A program made the position numbers and the translations under genes. Of a stretch of DNA of 64,000 nucleotides, positions 1-12,083 are shown one piece after another. Position 1 is the stretch's first letter. Each line of letters starts with the position of its first letter. A model generated the notes under the pieces. It was not told where the DNA came from and ran no database searches. It saw nothing but the letters and a program-made list of their open reading frames with translations. The DNA comes from Ovis canadensis (Eukaryota; Chordata; Mammalia; Artiodactyla; Bovidae), in the NCBI RefSeq assembly GCF_042477335.2, contig NC_091260.1, positions 48,751,001 to 48,815,000 on the forward strand, given 5' to 3'.

Positions 1-1374
1 GATCAGTTTGCTTTACATCAGTAGTTCTCAACTGCATGGCATATCTGAGTGAGCCTAGATTTTCTTCATCTACTTCAACCAAACTAACATATGGTAATAA
101 ATTGAATGGAGAAGCAGGTATATGAATCCAACAGTTTTCTATTCAGCCAGACGTTAAAAAGATCTGTAAAAATGTAAAACAATAGCAACTCTTCTTAGTT
201 TTGGAAAATATAGTTATTTTTCATTAAAATATATGTATGTTAACATGTAATGATTTTATTTTTTAAATTAATTAATAAATGTTTTGAAATTTTCTAAATT
301 TTAATTTCTTATATGTTAATTATTGATGGGTATGGCCCACAAAAGTAAAAGTAAAGCATCCACCTGCAATGCGGGAGATGTGGGTTCCATCCCTGGGTTG
401 GGAAGATCCCCTGGAGAAGGGAAAGGCTCCCTCACTCCAGTATTCTGGCCTGGAGAATTCCATGGACTGTATAGGCCTTGGACATGACTGAGTGACTTTC
501 ACTTTCATGGCCCACAAAAAATAAGATTTTGGGGTTTCTCAACAATTTTTAAGAAAGTAGAAGAATTCTGAGACCATAAAGCTCAAGAAAAGCTGGCATA
601 CATAAAAATAAGTGACATTTTCTTGGTTTAATTTTTCCCTATTTTTACTCCTTTCTTTTAATAAAAGTTGCAGGCTGTTTTTTGCTTTTCTAAATCACAG
701 CAGCATGATAAAAGAATATTCAGGCCATCTTCAACATCTTTGTTATGCACTATTTAAAGCTGTGGTCCTCAAAAAATGAAATGCACTTCAGGGTCTCCCA
801 TGGAACTTTACAAAATGTAGTAGCACATATACCAGGCCCCCACTACAGACCTCCTGGCCAGAAGCTTAAAGTGTAGAGGGTCCTTCACCTGTATTAGCCC
901 ACTCCACTGCTGGTTCTGAGGTGCTAGACCAGGTGAGAGCCACTACTAAATGCTGAAAGATACAAAGACAGAGCCCAGTCAAAGTTTAACTTCAGTTTAA
1001 CTTTAAAATTTCATTTTATTTTTTTCTTTTAATTTTATTTCTATTTTAAAGCTTAGTTTTAAAAATACTTGAGTTACTCTGGGCCAATAAATACATTTTG
1101 TAATTTCTCAGGCTAGTGAAAAAGAATATTTTGCACTTTCTAAGAAGTATTTGGGTCTTTATCATTTTAAGAGATAGCCCAAACTTAAAACAGTTATAAT
1201 TTAAGTGTGAGGTAGGAATATTTACTATTTTATATTCTTATATGCCCTCACTCCAGATATGTCACTTGATCTATATATCCAGAGGAAAAGAGATTTAAAA
1301 ATGATATTTTGAAAGAAAATAGGCAAGTCATTATTATAATTTTTATCACATCCTAGTCTTTTCTTTCATTTTAG
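1..1374 (+). other. RICTOR: RICTOR intron sequence
   Basis: AT-rich sequence upstream of the penultimate RICTOR coding exon, ending in a pyrimidine-rich stretch and AG at 1373-1374. A Bov-tA SINE sits at 345-506. The open stretch at about 3-128 ends in a plausible donor but leaves the wrong phase to join the exon at 1375, so I do not call it an exon. Nothing else is recognised. Confidence 0.6.
345..506 (+). repeat. Bov-tA-type SINE
   Basis: tRNA-derived ruminant SINE in sense orientation: the tRNA-like head comes first and the tail ends in the usual TTTCACTTTCA. It is flanked by 13-bp target-site duplications (ATGGCCCACAAAA at 332-344 and 507-519), which marks a clean retroposition event. 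Confidence 0.9.
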
Positions 1375-1513
1375 AATTAAAGAGAAGTATCCTCAAACAT
1401 TTGATGACATATGCCTTTACTCTGAGGTTTCCCATTTGCTGTCACACTGCACATTTAGACTTCCATGTCGGAGGTTCATACAAGAATTATTTCAGGATGT
1501 ACAGTTTTTACAA
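1375..1513 (+). CDS. RICTOR: RICTOR penultimate coding exon
   Basis: Encodes part of the C-terminus of Rictor, the large scaffold subunit that defines mTOR complex 2 (AKT Ser473 and PKC/SGK hydrophobic-motif phosphorylation). The 139-bp exon follows an AG acceptor at 1373-1374 and ends before a consensus donor (GTAAGTA at 1514). Read with two bases from the previous exon it gives IKEKYPQTFDDICLY... and ends ...FQDVQFLQ, which I recognise as the conserved Rictor tail. It ends in phase 0, matching the next exon. Confidence 0.95.
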
Positions 1514-1639
1514 GTAAGTAGCATTTGTACTTCTGAACTTTATCTTTAAAAAATATTTGTTTGATTTAAACTAAAAGTTTTGAGATTATATCTGTTGATA
1601 GACTAGAAAGTCATTAATAATTTACCACTTCTTCCCTAG

Positions 1640-1714
1640 ATGCATGAAGAAGCAGAGGCTGTCTTGGCAACACCACCAAAGCAACCTATAGTTGATACAT
1701 CTGCTGAATCCTGA
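1640..1714 (+). CDS. RICTOR: RICTOR terminal coding exon
   Basis: Last 24 codons of Rictor plus TGA at 1712-1714; the peptide starts MHEEAEAVLATPP and ends VDTSAES, matching the mammalian Rictor C-terminus. The acceptor AG is at 1638-1639 after a pyrimidine tract, and the preceding intron is only 126 bp. The in-frame ATG at 1640 is an internal methionine, not a start. Confidence 0.96.
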   Translation: MHEEAEAVLATPPKQPIVDTSAES

Positions 1715-3786
1715 CCTCATATTTATGATGTATATAGATGTAGACTATATATATATATTATATGTATATTCATATTTGTGGACTTCTAAAAGCCTCAAAA
1801 AAGCCGACTGACTGGGCAGCAAAGACAGGAGTATCTTCTATACGCTGTTCAGCAATTACTGGTACATGAACAGTTGGAACTGCGGACTTCCCTAACCAAA
1901 ACAACTTCCTCTCCCCTCTGTGGAGCCCCTTTGGGGGTTCATTATTCATTACCACAGTTTTAAGAGTTTTAGTTACCATTGTATGCAAGATTCAAGCACT
2001 GAGTACCTACATGGGTTTTCTACTTTTCATTTTAAGAGCATAACAACAGTGGAACAGTACGGTATGCAGAAGCACCCTACACACCGTTATTTCTGAATTC
2101 CTTTTTTAGGGTAAATATAAAGATGCCTTGTTTGTTAACTAATTTTGGAAGCCAGGAATCAGTGTCTTTGAGGCTGCATCCTGTTAGCACAATGGGATGT
2201 TCTATAACTGCTGGTATTAGAAGGGGATCTTTGGCCCTTCCACTTTTTTCTTCATGTTTATAACACTACTTCAGAGGTTTTTAACCTCAAAGCGAAAGAA
2301 GAGCCTCAACAACCAGGACTTATAAGTTATTTTTATGTGACTAGACTTACATAAAGTTTCTTACTTGTTTTCCATCTCTTTAGTTTTGTTGCAATGTGTT
2401 ATTATAGGCTATTTGAACCGATTAAGGTTTTTCACTACAGTTCCTGATTAAAATCAGAAAATTATTTTGTAATTCAGAGTATTTTTCATTTATAAAATGC
2501 ATATGTTTTCAGTGCACTTCCATTTCCATTAGCTTCCCACATCACCATTTTAACAGGAACTTGAACAAAGCACTATTAATTTAGACCTAAAGTAAAAGAA
2601 AGCATTAAATAACACCTTGGATCTCTTGAGGAAAAGATAAGGTTGCCTACAATTTATACATTCCATGGGAAAAGAAGAGCCATAGTTTCTTTTAAAAAAA
2701 TCCTTGGTGAAACATGATTACGATTAAAAATTGTAGTGAAAAGCCTTAAGTACCAAAATTTAAAGCAGCAGTAATTTAATTTTTATATCAGTGTTCTTGT
2801 TTTGCACAGACTAAATGCAGTGATAGGTGAGTTTATGAGTACAGTAGTTGCCTTTATCACATTTGTGAAGTTGTTAAAGTTGATGAGGGCAGAGTTTTAT
2901 TTGTTTGTTTAATTTGTGTATGTCTAAAGATATTTGGAAATCTTTATAGGAATTAAACATATATGCAAATTTGTATATAAAAAAAGCATGGCCATCATCA
3001 TTAGAATGCTTGTAAATGAAAGGATCTTTTTTGAGGTCTACATATAAGTAGAAAAAAATCCAGCTGGACTGATTAAGACCCTTTTTTAATTGATTTGTTT
3101 AGACCATTTTTATAGTTACGCATCCGCTCTGACACAGTCATAGTACGGGGACTAGTATTTTCCCTTATTACAGTTAATTTCTATAATGGGCTTGTTCTTT
3201 GAGATCTCTGTAAAGAACCCTGTGAACTAGAAAGCATAACTCACAGAGATACTTTTTTTTTTTTTAATTTACTGGCACTGAAAGTTCCAATTGAGATGAA
3301 GCATTTCATCTCACTTCATAACACCTCTTTGACTGCACTTCAGTGAATTGTTCTTACGTGCACTGTGTAGCAACTTACATTATAACAAAGCAGATAAGGG
3401 CTGTAAGCTGCTGCTTATGTTAAAAAGTGGTTCTTCACATTTTCTTTCATAAAATCCAATTGAAGATAAAACAGATGCTTTTTTTTTTAACTTTAATTTA
3501 TCACTGAACCCAAGTGTTTATTTAAATGTCAACAGTACTTCTAAGAACGTTGCCTGTCACCTTGGTCTTTGGTCTTGGATGATGAAACTGCCTTCCAGAG
3601 AACCAAATGTCAGAGATACTAGACCAAATAGTAGTTTAAAACTCCAAAGGAGGTAATGTAGTAATCTTATTAATAATGGGATTAACATATTTTAGACATT
3701 CATTTTTAAACACTACCTCAGTTAATATAGAGTATAAAATCTGTGGTTTAATCCCTCAAAAGTTAACAGTAAATTCTTTTTTGTTA

Positions 3787-3811
3787 CACACACACACACA
3801 CACACACACAA
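3787..3811. repeat. (CA)n microsatellite in RICTOR 3' UTR
   Basis: Pure CA run of roughly 12 units, likely length-polymorphic. Confidence 0.9.
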
Positions 3812-6101
3812 ACATATACATACATCTTCACCCCTGGACCCCACCTCACTCATCAATCCTGAAATGAAGTCTTTGTTACTATTAGCCTGAACGGTTTTTT
3901 GGATTATTACTTTGAAAGATATGTATGTATATATCATAATATTTGCCTTTAGCACTTAGTTTGGGGAGACACTCAGAGCTTTGTGGTTCTCAATAATCTA
4001 AAAAAAAAAGATGTCTATATTAAGTGTATAGTGCTATTTGGTTTATCCATGTTTCACTGACAGGTCTAATACGTTTTCTTTAAGTACTTATTTGTATAAA
4101 AGTAGACTTTTATGATGAAAAATGCTCACATGCAGTGCCAAGTGATTTACTTAGGTGTTTAAAATGTTAAATTATATCAGAAAAGATTAGGGATGTTGTC
4201 AGTGGTAATAGAAATAATTGAAAAAAGCATCTATAGGTAATAGATATTACCAGACTATAAAATACCAAAATAATGTCAATACTGTAGTTTTTCAAGATTT
4301 TAGAATTAATCTTAGTCCATATAAATTTGTACTACTGGTAATTATTGAATAATTTGGAGGAATTTGGGCAGTTGTGCTGGTTATAAACTGTGAATTTCTA
4401 ATTGTAAAGTGAATTGTTGTTTCTAATTGAAATTTTTTTCAAGAACAGATTTCAGCTTCACATACTAAGTAAATACTGATAAATAAGGAAATTAGAAATT
4501 AGTATTTGTAATTAAACATGGTCTAAAATTTCTTATACTTGTTTATGCTTAGGTAGATTTGAAGGGGGAAAAAGTCTTATCTCCCTAATAAAAAATTTTC
4601 TAATAAAGATTGGTAGCATAAGGGCATTCTGTAAGACATTGACATTAAAAGAGGCTCTTTGGAGGTATATACTTTATTTTACTAGTTACTCTAACATCGT
4701 ATGTATAAGTCCTTTTGAATGGTGTGGCTTTAATAGTTTTCAGCTCTTTTATCCAGAGCTTGAAGTAATTAAAGCTGAGTTTTTCAGGGCATATTACAGA
4801 TGCAAAGTGTTCAACAATGAGGTGTGAATGCTTATTTAGATTTGTCTACTGCTATTTATATAAAAAAATTTTTTCATTCCATTCAGAGGATGCCTTTTAT
4901 CCCCACATTAAAGCACAGATCACTAAGCAATAAAAAGCAATCAAATTGTCATCCAAATTATAACTGCAGTTACTTTTGCATGGTGAGAGTGAGGTGCTAA
5001 TTTTGTGTGAGAGTTTTGTAAACTACCTTGGGAAAGGTCCTTTGGAAGTAAGATTTTTCCCCTTTTGTCCTATGTTTCTAGTTTTGTCTCAAATTCACAA
5101 TCCATTAAATTAGGGAAAAAAGGAACAATTAATTGAGAGAGTTTGAATAAGAGCTGTTGGAATAAAAAGAACATTTCAGATCTTCCAAAATGTCAGTTGG
5201 GAAAGGTCACCGTTGTCTCTCCATTCAAGAAATACATTATTACCAGCTTCATTTCAAGACTGTCACTACAGTGAGAGTTTGATTATAAAAGCATACCAGT
5301 AAAATTAATAGCAAAATGCTTATCAGACAATGTTAAAATCTGTGAGAATCTTTCTAGGAGCATTTGTTTTTTCTTTTAGTTCTAGGTTCCCAGGGTAGTT
5401 TTCATTTATAGTAGGTTTATTTAATGAATGTGGATTTTCTCCCTTTTAGAGTATTTTTGTAATGTAGGTGGATAGCTATGCCACTGCACGCATAAATTGC
5501 ACATTTTGTTTGACTTTCTTTATAAAATATTTAATTTGAAAAATATAATTTATGCCAAAAAAGTATATCTTGTAATTTTGCCACTAATAGGTTGATTTAG
5601 CACAAAATGCAAAGTCTTTGGGCAGAGGAGGGGGGAGATTGAAAACTTTCATAGATAATAGTTGAAAAATGTTCCATTATTGGCCTGTCAGAAACCCTAA
5701 AGCTGCATTGTAAAACAAATGATGTAAATTAGTTTTGAAAAGTGGTAAGGGACTGTGAAAAAAATCTCAGACTTAATGCTCCCTAACCACATAATTTTCT
5801 TCTTTTTTATTTAGTAATACGCTGCTACATATTTGGAGGTTCTGGTGTTTGTAGGTCACTGAACAGACATTGAAATCTGATTTATATTGTATAACTGTAA
5901 CATAGAAAGAAAAGTATTTATATATTTTCCGTAAGAATATTTCATTGAGTTGTGTATAATTTAAATAAGGTTTGTCCCTAAATGGTTTTGCTCACCTTGA
6001 TTTTCTTTTGTGGTTTTCTTGTTTTTGTATAATGTGTACAGTTTATGTCAAGGGCATTAAAAGCCTCCTGAAGCGTAATCTTATCAAAGGGATACATTCT
6101 T

Positions 6102-6107
6102 AATAAA
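6102..6107 (+). terminator. RICTOR: RICTOR distal polyadenylation signal
   Basis: Canonical AATAAA, followed about 30 nt later by TG/T-rich sequence (TGTGTCATTGTTTTATTTC) suited to a downstream element. Its distance from the stop fits the known RICTOR 3' UTR length. Confidence 0.65.
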
Positions 6108-6260
6108 ATGTACTTAAAAATTCTTAAACTTGTGTCATTGTTTTATTTCAGATTTTAAAACCATCATTGTTGATTTATGTACCACTGAGGCTGTTACATG
6201 TAACTCTAGGTAAAAGTGACTTTTAAATACCGAAGATAAGAATCTGGTTCAGTAACACAT

Positions 6261-6462
6261 AGTTCAGTTCAGTCGCTCTGTCGTCTCCGACTCGGCAACC
6301 CCATGGACTGTAGCATGCCAGGCCTCCCTGTCCATCACCAATTCCCGGAGCTTACTCAAACTCATGCCCATTGAGTCAGTGATGCCATCCAACCATCTCA
6401 TCCTCTGTCGTCCCCTTCCTCCCACCTTCAGTCTTTCCCAGCATCAGAGTCTTTTCAAATAA
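6261..6462 (-). repeat. 5'-truncated BovB LINE 3' end
   Basis: Reverse-complement of the BovB 3' terminus: it begins with the GTTCAGTTCAGTCGCT end motif and runs into the TCTTTCCCAGCATCAGAGTCTTTT segment. Lies just beyond the RICTOR polyadenylation site. Confidence 0.88.
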
Positions 6463-6681
6463 GTAGTGGCTTGTTCCAAATGTTTTAAAATAGGTATTTA
6501 TACTTTCTAAATACTTCATAATCTAATCAAACATCTTTACAGTTATTATTTTTTAATCTCAGGTTATTATGAAAGGTTTGATAAAGTAGATCTATCTTTA
6601 GAACAATTACGACTTTAGTGATTAATATATAGAATGAGCAATGATGGTAACTTTTCTGTGTAAGCTATTTGATTTCACTCA

Positions 6682-6877
6682 GCCTTCCCTTGTGGCTCAG
6701 CTGGTAAAGAATCCACCTGCAATGTGGGAGACCTGGGTTCGATCCCTGGGTTGGGAAGATCCCCTGGAGAAGGGAAAGGCTACCCACTCCAGTATTCTGG
6801 CCTGGAGAACTCCATGGAGTGTAGAGTCCATGGGATCGCAAAGAGTCTGACATGACTGAGCAACTTTCACTTTCACA
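6682..6877 (+). repeat. Bov-tA-type SINE
   Basis: Sense-orientation tRNA-derived SINE with an A/B-box-like head (GGTTCGATCCCTGGGTTGGG) and the TTTCACTTTCAC tail. Several overlapping short open frames here are SINE readthrough. Confidence 0.9.
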
Positions 6878-7231
6878 GAAACTGGATCAGGTAAGCTAGC
6901 CAACAACCACCTAGTGGCAAAAGAAAATAGTACAAGGGAAATAAATGGTCAATCCTGGAGAATAAAATTCAGTGTCAAAGTTAGGATCTGTTATCATTGA
7001 GTGAATGTGGTAAAATGTATTCAGAAATAGCTTTATTTTGGATAGTTTGGTTTTTAAACACATTTATGTGTATCATTTTCATATTGCCTTCTACTCTATG
7101 TTTTTCAACAAAAATGTAGTTGGCCCTCAAAAAGCACGCTTCATCATCATACAGCTCATCTTTGAATACTGACAGTATAGCTGAGCTTCAGAAAGTTTGT
7201 TTCATTTTTTAAAACTCTGGTGTATAAAGTA

Positions 7232-7320
7232 CTCCAGGAGATAGTGAAAGACGGGGAAGCCTGGCGTGCTGCAGTCCATGGGGTCGCCAAGAGTTGGACG
7301 TAACAGTGACTGAATAACTA
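7232..7320 (+). repeat. BovB 3' end fragment
   Basis: Short sense fragment of the BovB terminus (AAGCCTGGCGTGCTGCAGTC...AGAGTTGGACG...), abutting the MaLR LTR. Confidence 0.75.
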
Positions 7321-7321
7321 T

Positions 7322-7645
7322 AGCAAAATACCAAAGACTGGACAGTTTATAAATAACAGAAGTTTATTTCTCACAGTTCTGTTGGCTGAAAATCTGAAAT
7401 TAAGAGTGTGAACATATTTGGATGAAGGCCCTCTTCATGTCCCAGACTTAACTTTTGTCTTATGTCCTCGATGGCTTGATGGGACTAGGAAATTGTAGTG
7501 TCTCTTATAAGAACATCAATCCCACTCATGAGAGCTCTAGCCTCATGACCTCCCAAAGACCCCCATCTACTAATACCATCATCCCTGGGTGTTAGGATTT
7601 CAATGTAGGAATTTGAGGAGGCAGGTGATTATTCAGACCATAGCA
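7322..7645 (-). repeat. Solo LTR of the ERVL-MaLR group (MLT1/MST-like)
   Basis: On the - strand it reads from TATGGTCTGAATAATC-type sequence through the CCTCATGA.TGGGATT block to the TCTGTTATTTATAAACTG end with an AATAAA on that strand (TTTATT on + near 7362). This matches the mammalian MaLR LTR pattern from memory. No internal retroviral genes are present, so it is an old solo LTR. Confidence 0.7.
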
Positions 7646-7671
7646 ATTAATTCTACATTGATTAAAAAAAA

Positions 7672-7691
7672 ATATATATATATATATATAA
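7672..7691. repeat. (TA)n simple repeat
   Basis: Short run of alternating TA following the LTR. Confidence 0.85.
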
Positions 7692-7844
7692 ATAAAAACT
7701 TCCTCTAATGCTTAGAGGACAGACAACTACATTTGCTTAAATGTAGCAAATGTCCTTTAAGTGGGAATATATTCATTGTAAATACTATTTTAACTGCTAA
7801 TTTTGAAGGCTTTATATTTTCAGTTGTATCTTTTTGAAGGTTGT

Positions 7845-7950
7845 CATTTTGTTTTGGCCATGCCTTGCTGGATCCTGCTTCCTCTACCTGGGATTGAACC
7901 ACACCCCCAGCAGTGGAATCAGGAGTCTCAACCACTGAACCACCATTATG
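7845..7950 (-). repeat. CHR-type tRNA-derived SINE
   Basis: Reverse-oriented artiodactyl CHR SINE: GGCCATGCCTTGCTGGATCC, GGGATTGAACCACACC and the AACCACTGAACCACC end are the family's landmarks. Confidence 0.7.
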
Positions 7951-8145
7951 CAAAATGCTTAGCATGTTTTGTAAATTCTTTGAGATGAAAGCCAGCTGGT
8001 CTCCACAGAGTTCTTAGAAGAAATACTAGATATTGTCTAATACAACCTGATTTTCTTAATAAATGACATTCTAGTGGAGAATCAGTTTCACTAGACTGAG
8101 TACAGGTCAGGTATTGGAATATTAGCAGGCACTTCGAGCAGGTCC

Positions 8146-8584
8146 ATGGATATGTGTATATCTGAATCACTTAGCTGTACACCTGAAAACTAACACAATA
8201 TTGTCAATAAACTCCAATATAAAGTAAAAAATTTTTTTAATTAAAATCACATTCAAAACCTAGTAATAATATTCCATATCAATATCACTGTGATACTAGT
8301 TCCCTGTGTGACTACTAGATACTAGAAATGTGTGACTAGTTCCCTGCTTCCCGTCTACCTGCCTGCAGCCAAGGACAAGTCACCAGGCTGAGGCGTTCTT
8401 TGTAGGTCTTTTGCCAGTTCCACCCACCATCAAAATATCCCGGTATTGATATGGAATATTACTAACTAGGTTTTACATGTTTTTAATTTAAAAATTTTTT
8501 TTTATGTTATATTGGAGTTGATTGACAATATTGTCTTAGTTTTCAGGTCTACAGCTAAGTGATTTGGATATACATATATCCATT
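8146..8584. repeat. Imperfect inverted repeat made of two L1 3' tails
   Basis: The left arm (8146-8286) is a sense L1 3' tail and the right arm (8442-8584) is the same sequence inverted; the pairing is centred near 8364. Shared blocks include GAATCACTTAGCTGTAC, ACAATATTGTC, CTCCAATATAA and TATTCCATATCAATA. The ~155-bp loop contains CTAGT-rich sequence and is not recognised. Confidence 0.8.
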
Positions 8585-9700
8585 CTTTTTCAGATTCTTT
8601 TCCCGTATAGGTTATTACAGAATATTGAGTAGAGTTCCCTCTGCTACACAGTAGGTCCTTGTTGATTATCTATTTTACATATAGTTGTGTGTTTATGTTA
8701 ATCCCAAACTCCTAATTAACCCCCCCCCCCACCTTTTCTGTTTGGTAACCATCAGTTTGTTTTTGAAGTCTGTGAGTTTGTTTTGTAAATAAATCCATTC
8801 ATCTCAGGTTTTTTTATAGTCCACATAGAAGTGGTATCATATTTATCTTTCTCTGACTTCACTCAATATGATAATCTCTAGGCCCACCCATGTTGCTGCA
8901 AGTGACATTGTTTTATTCTTTTTATTCTATTGCATGTATGTACCGCACCTTTATCCACTCCTCTGTTGATAGACATTTAGGTTGCTTCCATGTCTTGGCT
9001 ATTGTAAACAGTACTGCATTGAACACGGGTGCATGTATCTTTTTGAATTATGATTTTCTGCAGATATATGCCCAGGATTAGAATTGCTGAATCACAAGAG
9101 CTTCCCAAGTGGCTCAGTGGGTAAAGAATCTGCCTGCAATGCAGGAGATGCAGGCAAATGTGAGTTTTATACCTGGACTGGGAAGATCCTCTGAAGGAGG
9201 GCATGGCAGCCCACTCTGGACAGAGGAGCCTGGCGGGCTACAGTCCATGGGGTCACACAGAGTCAGACACGACTGAAGTTACTGAGCACCAAAGACTCAG
9301 ACACAATTGAAGCGACAGGGCGGGAGCCCAAGCACATGGTAGATGTAGTTCTAGTTTATTAAGGAACCTCCATTCTGTTCTCCATAGTGGTTGTTATCAA
9401 CTTACATTCCCACTAATAGTGATGGTGGGGTGGCTCCCTTTTCTCCATACCCTCTAGCATTTATTGTTTGTAGACTTTTGTACGGTAGCCATTCTGACTG
9501 ATGTGAGGTGATATCTCATTGTAGTTTTGATTTGCATTTCTCTGAAAGTTAGCAGTGTTGAACATCTTTTCATATGCTTTCTGGCCATCTGTGTCTTTGG
9601 AGAAATGTCTGTTTAGATCTTCCCACCTTTTGATTCAGTTGTTTTTTCATAGGTGTGATTATTAAAATGGTATGGCTATTTTAGAAAAAGTAAAGCCAAT
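8460..9700 (-). repeat. L1 3' portion interrupted by a SINE
   Basis: Reverse-oriented L1: after the tail comes the familiar 3' ORF2 sequence (CACCCATGTTGCTGCAAGTG..., TTGAATTATGATTTTCTGCA), broken at 9098-9318 by a SINE and resuming at about 9319 (CCTCCATTCTGTTCTCCATAG..., CTGGCCATCTGTGTCTTTGG). A C-run at about 8720 lies in the 3' UTR part. Confidence 0.85.
9098..9318 (+). repeat. Bov-tA/BOV-A2-type SINE inside L1
   Basis: Sense SINE head (CTTCCCAAGTGGCTCAGTGG) and tail (GAGTCAGACACGACTGAAG) splitting a reverse L1, so it is younger than that L1. Confidence 0.85.
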
Positions 9701-9831
9701 TTAGAAAAACATTTACAGATGAAACCATGATTTACTTCAAAATCGTATCAAGGGGGGAGACTGAATAAGACTATGGATGGACTAAAACAACCATGGTTTA
9801 GTGGCTGTTGGGGTTGATGATAGTACACAGT

Positions 9832-10035
9832 AGTAGTGTTAAGTCGCTCATTCATGTCCAGCTCTGCAACCCCATGAACTGTAGCCCACCAGGCTCCTCT
9901 GTCCGTAGGATTCTCCAGGCATGAACAGTGGAGTGGCTTGCCATTCCCTTCTCCAGGAGATCTTCCTAACCCAAGGATCAAACCCAGGTCTCCTGCATTG
10001 CAGGCAGATTCTTTACTATCTGAGCTACCAAGGAT
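9832..10035 (-). repeat. Bov-tA-type SINE
   Basis: Reverse-oriented SINE starting TTAAGTCGCTCATTCATGTCC and ending in the inverted tRNA head (TTTACTATCTGAGCTACCAAG). Confidence 0.88.
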
Positions 10036-10844
10036 AGTTCATAAGGGTTTGTTAAACTCCCATTTTTATCTATATTTGAAATTCTCCATGACTTGTTTTT
10101 TTTTAATCCTGGTAATTGTTACACAAATTTCAAAGTTTCTGAATAACACTTCTTAAAACAATGCTGTTAAGTGGAATATAGTCTTTAAACAATGTTATTT
10201 GGTTATTTATGGACACGGGAAAGGAATGTTTAGAGCCAAAACTAGGGTCATGGTGATACTGTAAGGACAAAGTTATATAAACCCAGCCATTTCCCATTGG
10301 TATGTTGTTACATTTCAGAAAGACATCTTTGTTTGACTCAGGTCAGTGATTCTCAAAGTTGAGTGTGTATCTGAGCTGGGATGTATTCTAGGCCTTGTGC
10401 CACAGAGATTTTGGTAGGGAGATCTGGAGTGGCACCTAGGAATTTACATTTCTAATAAGCTCAGAACGTGATCTATCACTTAAGGATAATTGCAAGAGTT
10501 TCACTTCATTGATATAGAGAAAACACAAAATAATACAGTGATGAAATATTTTAATTAAGGCTTACTGCAACAGAAATGACTTCAAGGTTTTGTGCATTAT
10601 TTTTCTAAAGAATATCTTTACAAAAGATACTACTTACAAATCAATCATCACCGTCATTGATGTTTCCGTGTATTTTTATAATTACATCATGACAGACACA
10701 AAGAGGCTAAATGATAACAATACTGGCCCCAAAGTCTTCTCAAAACAGACTAATCAAGATACTTGTTTGTACTACGTTAGGTGTACATAGTCCATTATTC
10801 CAGCCAAAAGCATAGTTATATGGAAGGAAAAAGTTGAAAAGAAT
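10036..10844. other. RICTOR-OSMR intergenic sequence
   Basis: No recognised repeat or gene. If OSMR uses a more distal cleavage site than the one marked at 10866, part of this is OSMR 3' UTR; an ATTAAA-type hexamer on the - strand near 10553 would allow that. Confidence 0.4.
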
Positions 10845-10865
10845 GAGCAGAAGTCCTGGTTTGTG

Positions 10866-10871
10866 TTTATT
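10866..10871 (-). terminator. OSMR: Candidate OSMR polyadenylation signal
   Basis: AATAAA on the - strand (TTTATT on +), the first canonical hexamer I found downstream of the OSMR stop, implying a 3' UTR of about 1.2 kb. Mammalian OSMR transcripts can be longer, so a more distal site is possible. Confidence 0.4.
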
Positions 10872-12083
10872 TAGGTCAGTTAACAGCCATCTTCCTTTCA
10901 GCTGTGGCTCCTTCTCTCTTGTTGTTCTTAGTGTGGAATGGTGTGACACAGGGCATTTGGTACCAGAGGCACAAGCAGCACCATCTCCACCACAGCAAAG
11001 AGAAAGGAGCCCCTAATCACGCTTATTTAGAAATATGATAAGTAAACATTAAGGGTTGTTGGGCAGAGAGAAGGGAAAAGAACTCTAGCATGACTGAACA
11101 CTGCTATATAGCAGGTAGGTGCTTTGCATATATTGGTTTAAGGAGACAGAGCTGCTGCCAAGCCACTAAGGAACTCCCACTCTGCATAGCCTTTTACAAT
11201 TATATCATCATAGCAATATAAGGAGACAGTGAAGGTGTTATTTTGGCCCAGACAACCTACTGGAGAATCCAAAAGAAGCTTACTGAAAACAGGTCATGTA
11301 TATATCATAGTTCTTGGGGAAAAAAAGATGAACCATAAAATGTGAATGGCATTAATGACATATCTTCCTTCTATTCTGAGGTAGTCATCAAAAATTGTGG
11401 AAGATGTGTCTACTAAGTAGGAGTGCTATAATCTTGACACTGAGGCAGGGGTTCCGTGCCAGCCCTGCTCCTTAACTGTGGTAAACAACAGGGGGACACC
11501 TGTGGGGACCTCATCCATTCATTTGCATGGCTTACCTATTAAATAAGGTCCAACAGGAGGAGTTCATCTTGCTACTGTCACCAATTCAAAGCAGGTCTAA
11601 AATCTGTTTCTGTCTCAAATATGTGACTCTATTAAACACACCCAGAATAAATTAGCATTGACAATTTACGCTCCAATAAAGAATCTTTTGCGGCCTGACA
11701 TCTAGTTCCTTTACCCTTAAGACAGAAATATGTGGTAAGACTTCCTGGAAATGTTTTCTTGCTAAAGCTGAACTTCAAGGACCACAGCCACCCTGCCCAG
11801 TACTGAGTGGATGCGTCCAGTGCCAGGTCTGCTGCCATAAAGGTGGACATGCAAGGTAAGCCTGTTCCCTCGATCCTGCCGTTTCCACAACAAGCCCGCT
11901 CCAAGCACAAACGTTAAATTTCATAGCTTCTGACCTTTGAAACCTAGCAAAATCATACACATCAGACCTTCCAGTGGTGGTAATTCACTGGGATTAAGCC
12001 CCGAGGTATCTGGTGATGGAACAGTGCCAGCTATGCTTCTACTAGGGTCTGTGTAACATCAGGATATGAAGTGGGCACTCTGC

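Larger units (their letters stand above)
1715..6125 (+). other. RICTOR: RICTOR 3' UTR and polyadenylation region
   Basis: About 4.4 kb of AU-rich sequence between the RICTOR stop and an AATAAA at 6102-6107, close to the long (about 4.3 kb) 3' UTR known for mammalian RICTOR. It is free of recent interspersed repeats, unlike the flanking DNA: the first BovB fragment begins only at about 6261. That repeat-poor block supports a constrained transcribed UTR. A CA microsatellite lies at about 3787-3811. Earlier AATAAA-like hexamers (for example near 4602) could give shorter isoforms. The exact cleavage site is inferred. Confidence 0.75.

Noticed and set aside
3..128. Open stretch with a possible donor at the start of the window as a RICTOR exon
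   Set aside because: It would leave one base over, but the exon at 1375 needs two; the other frames have stops and I do not recognise the peptide.
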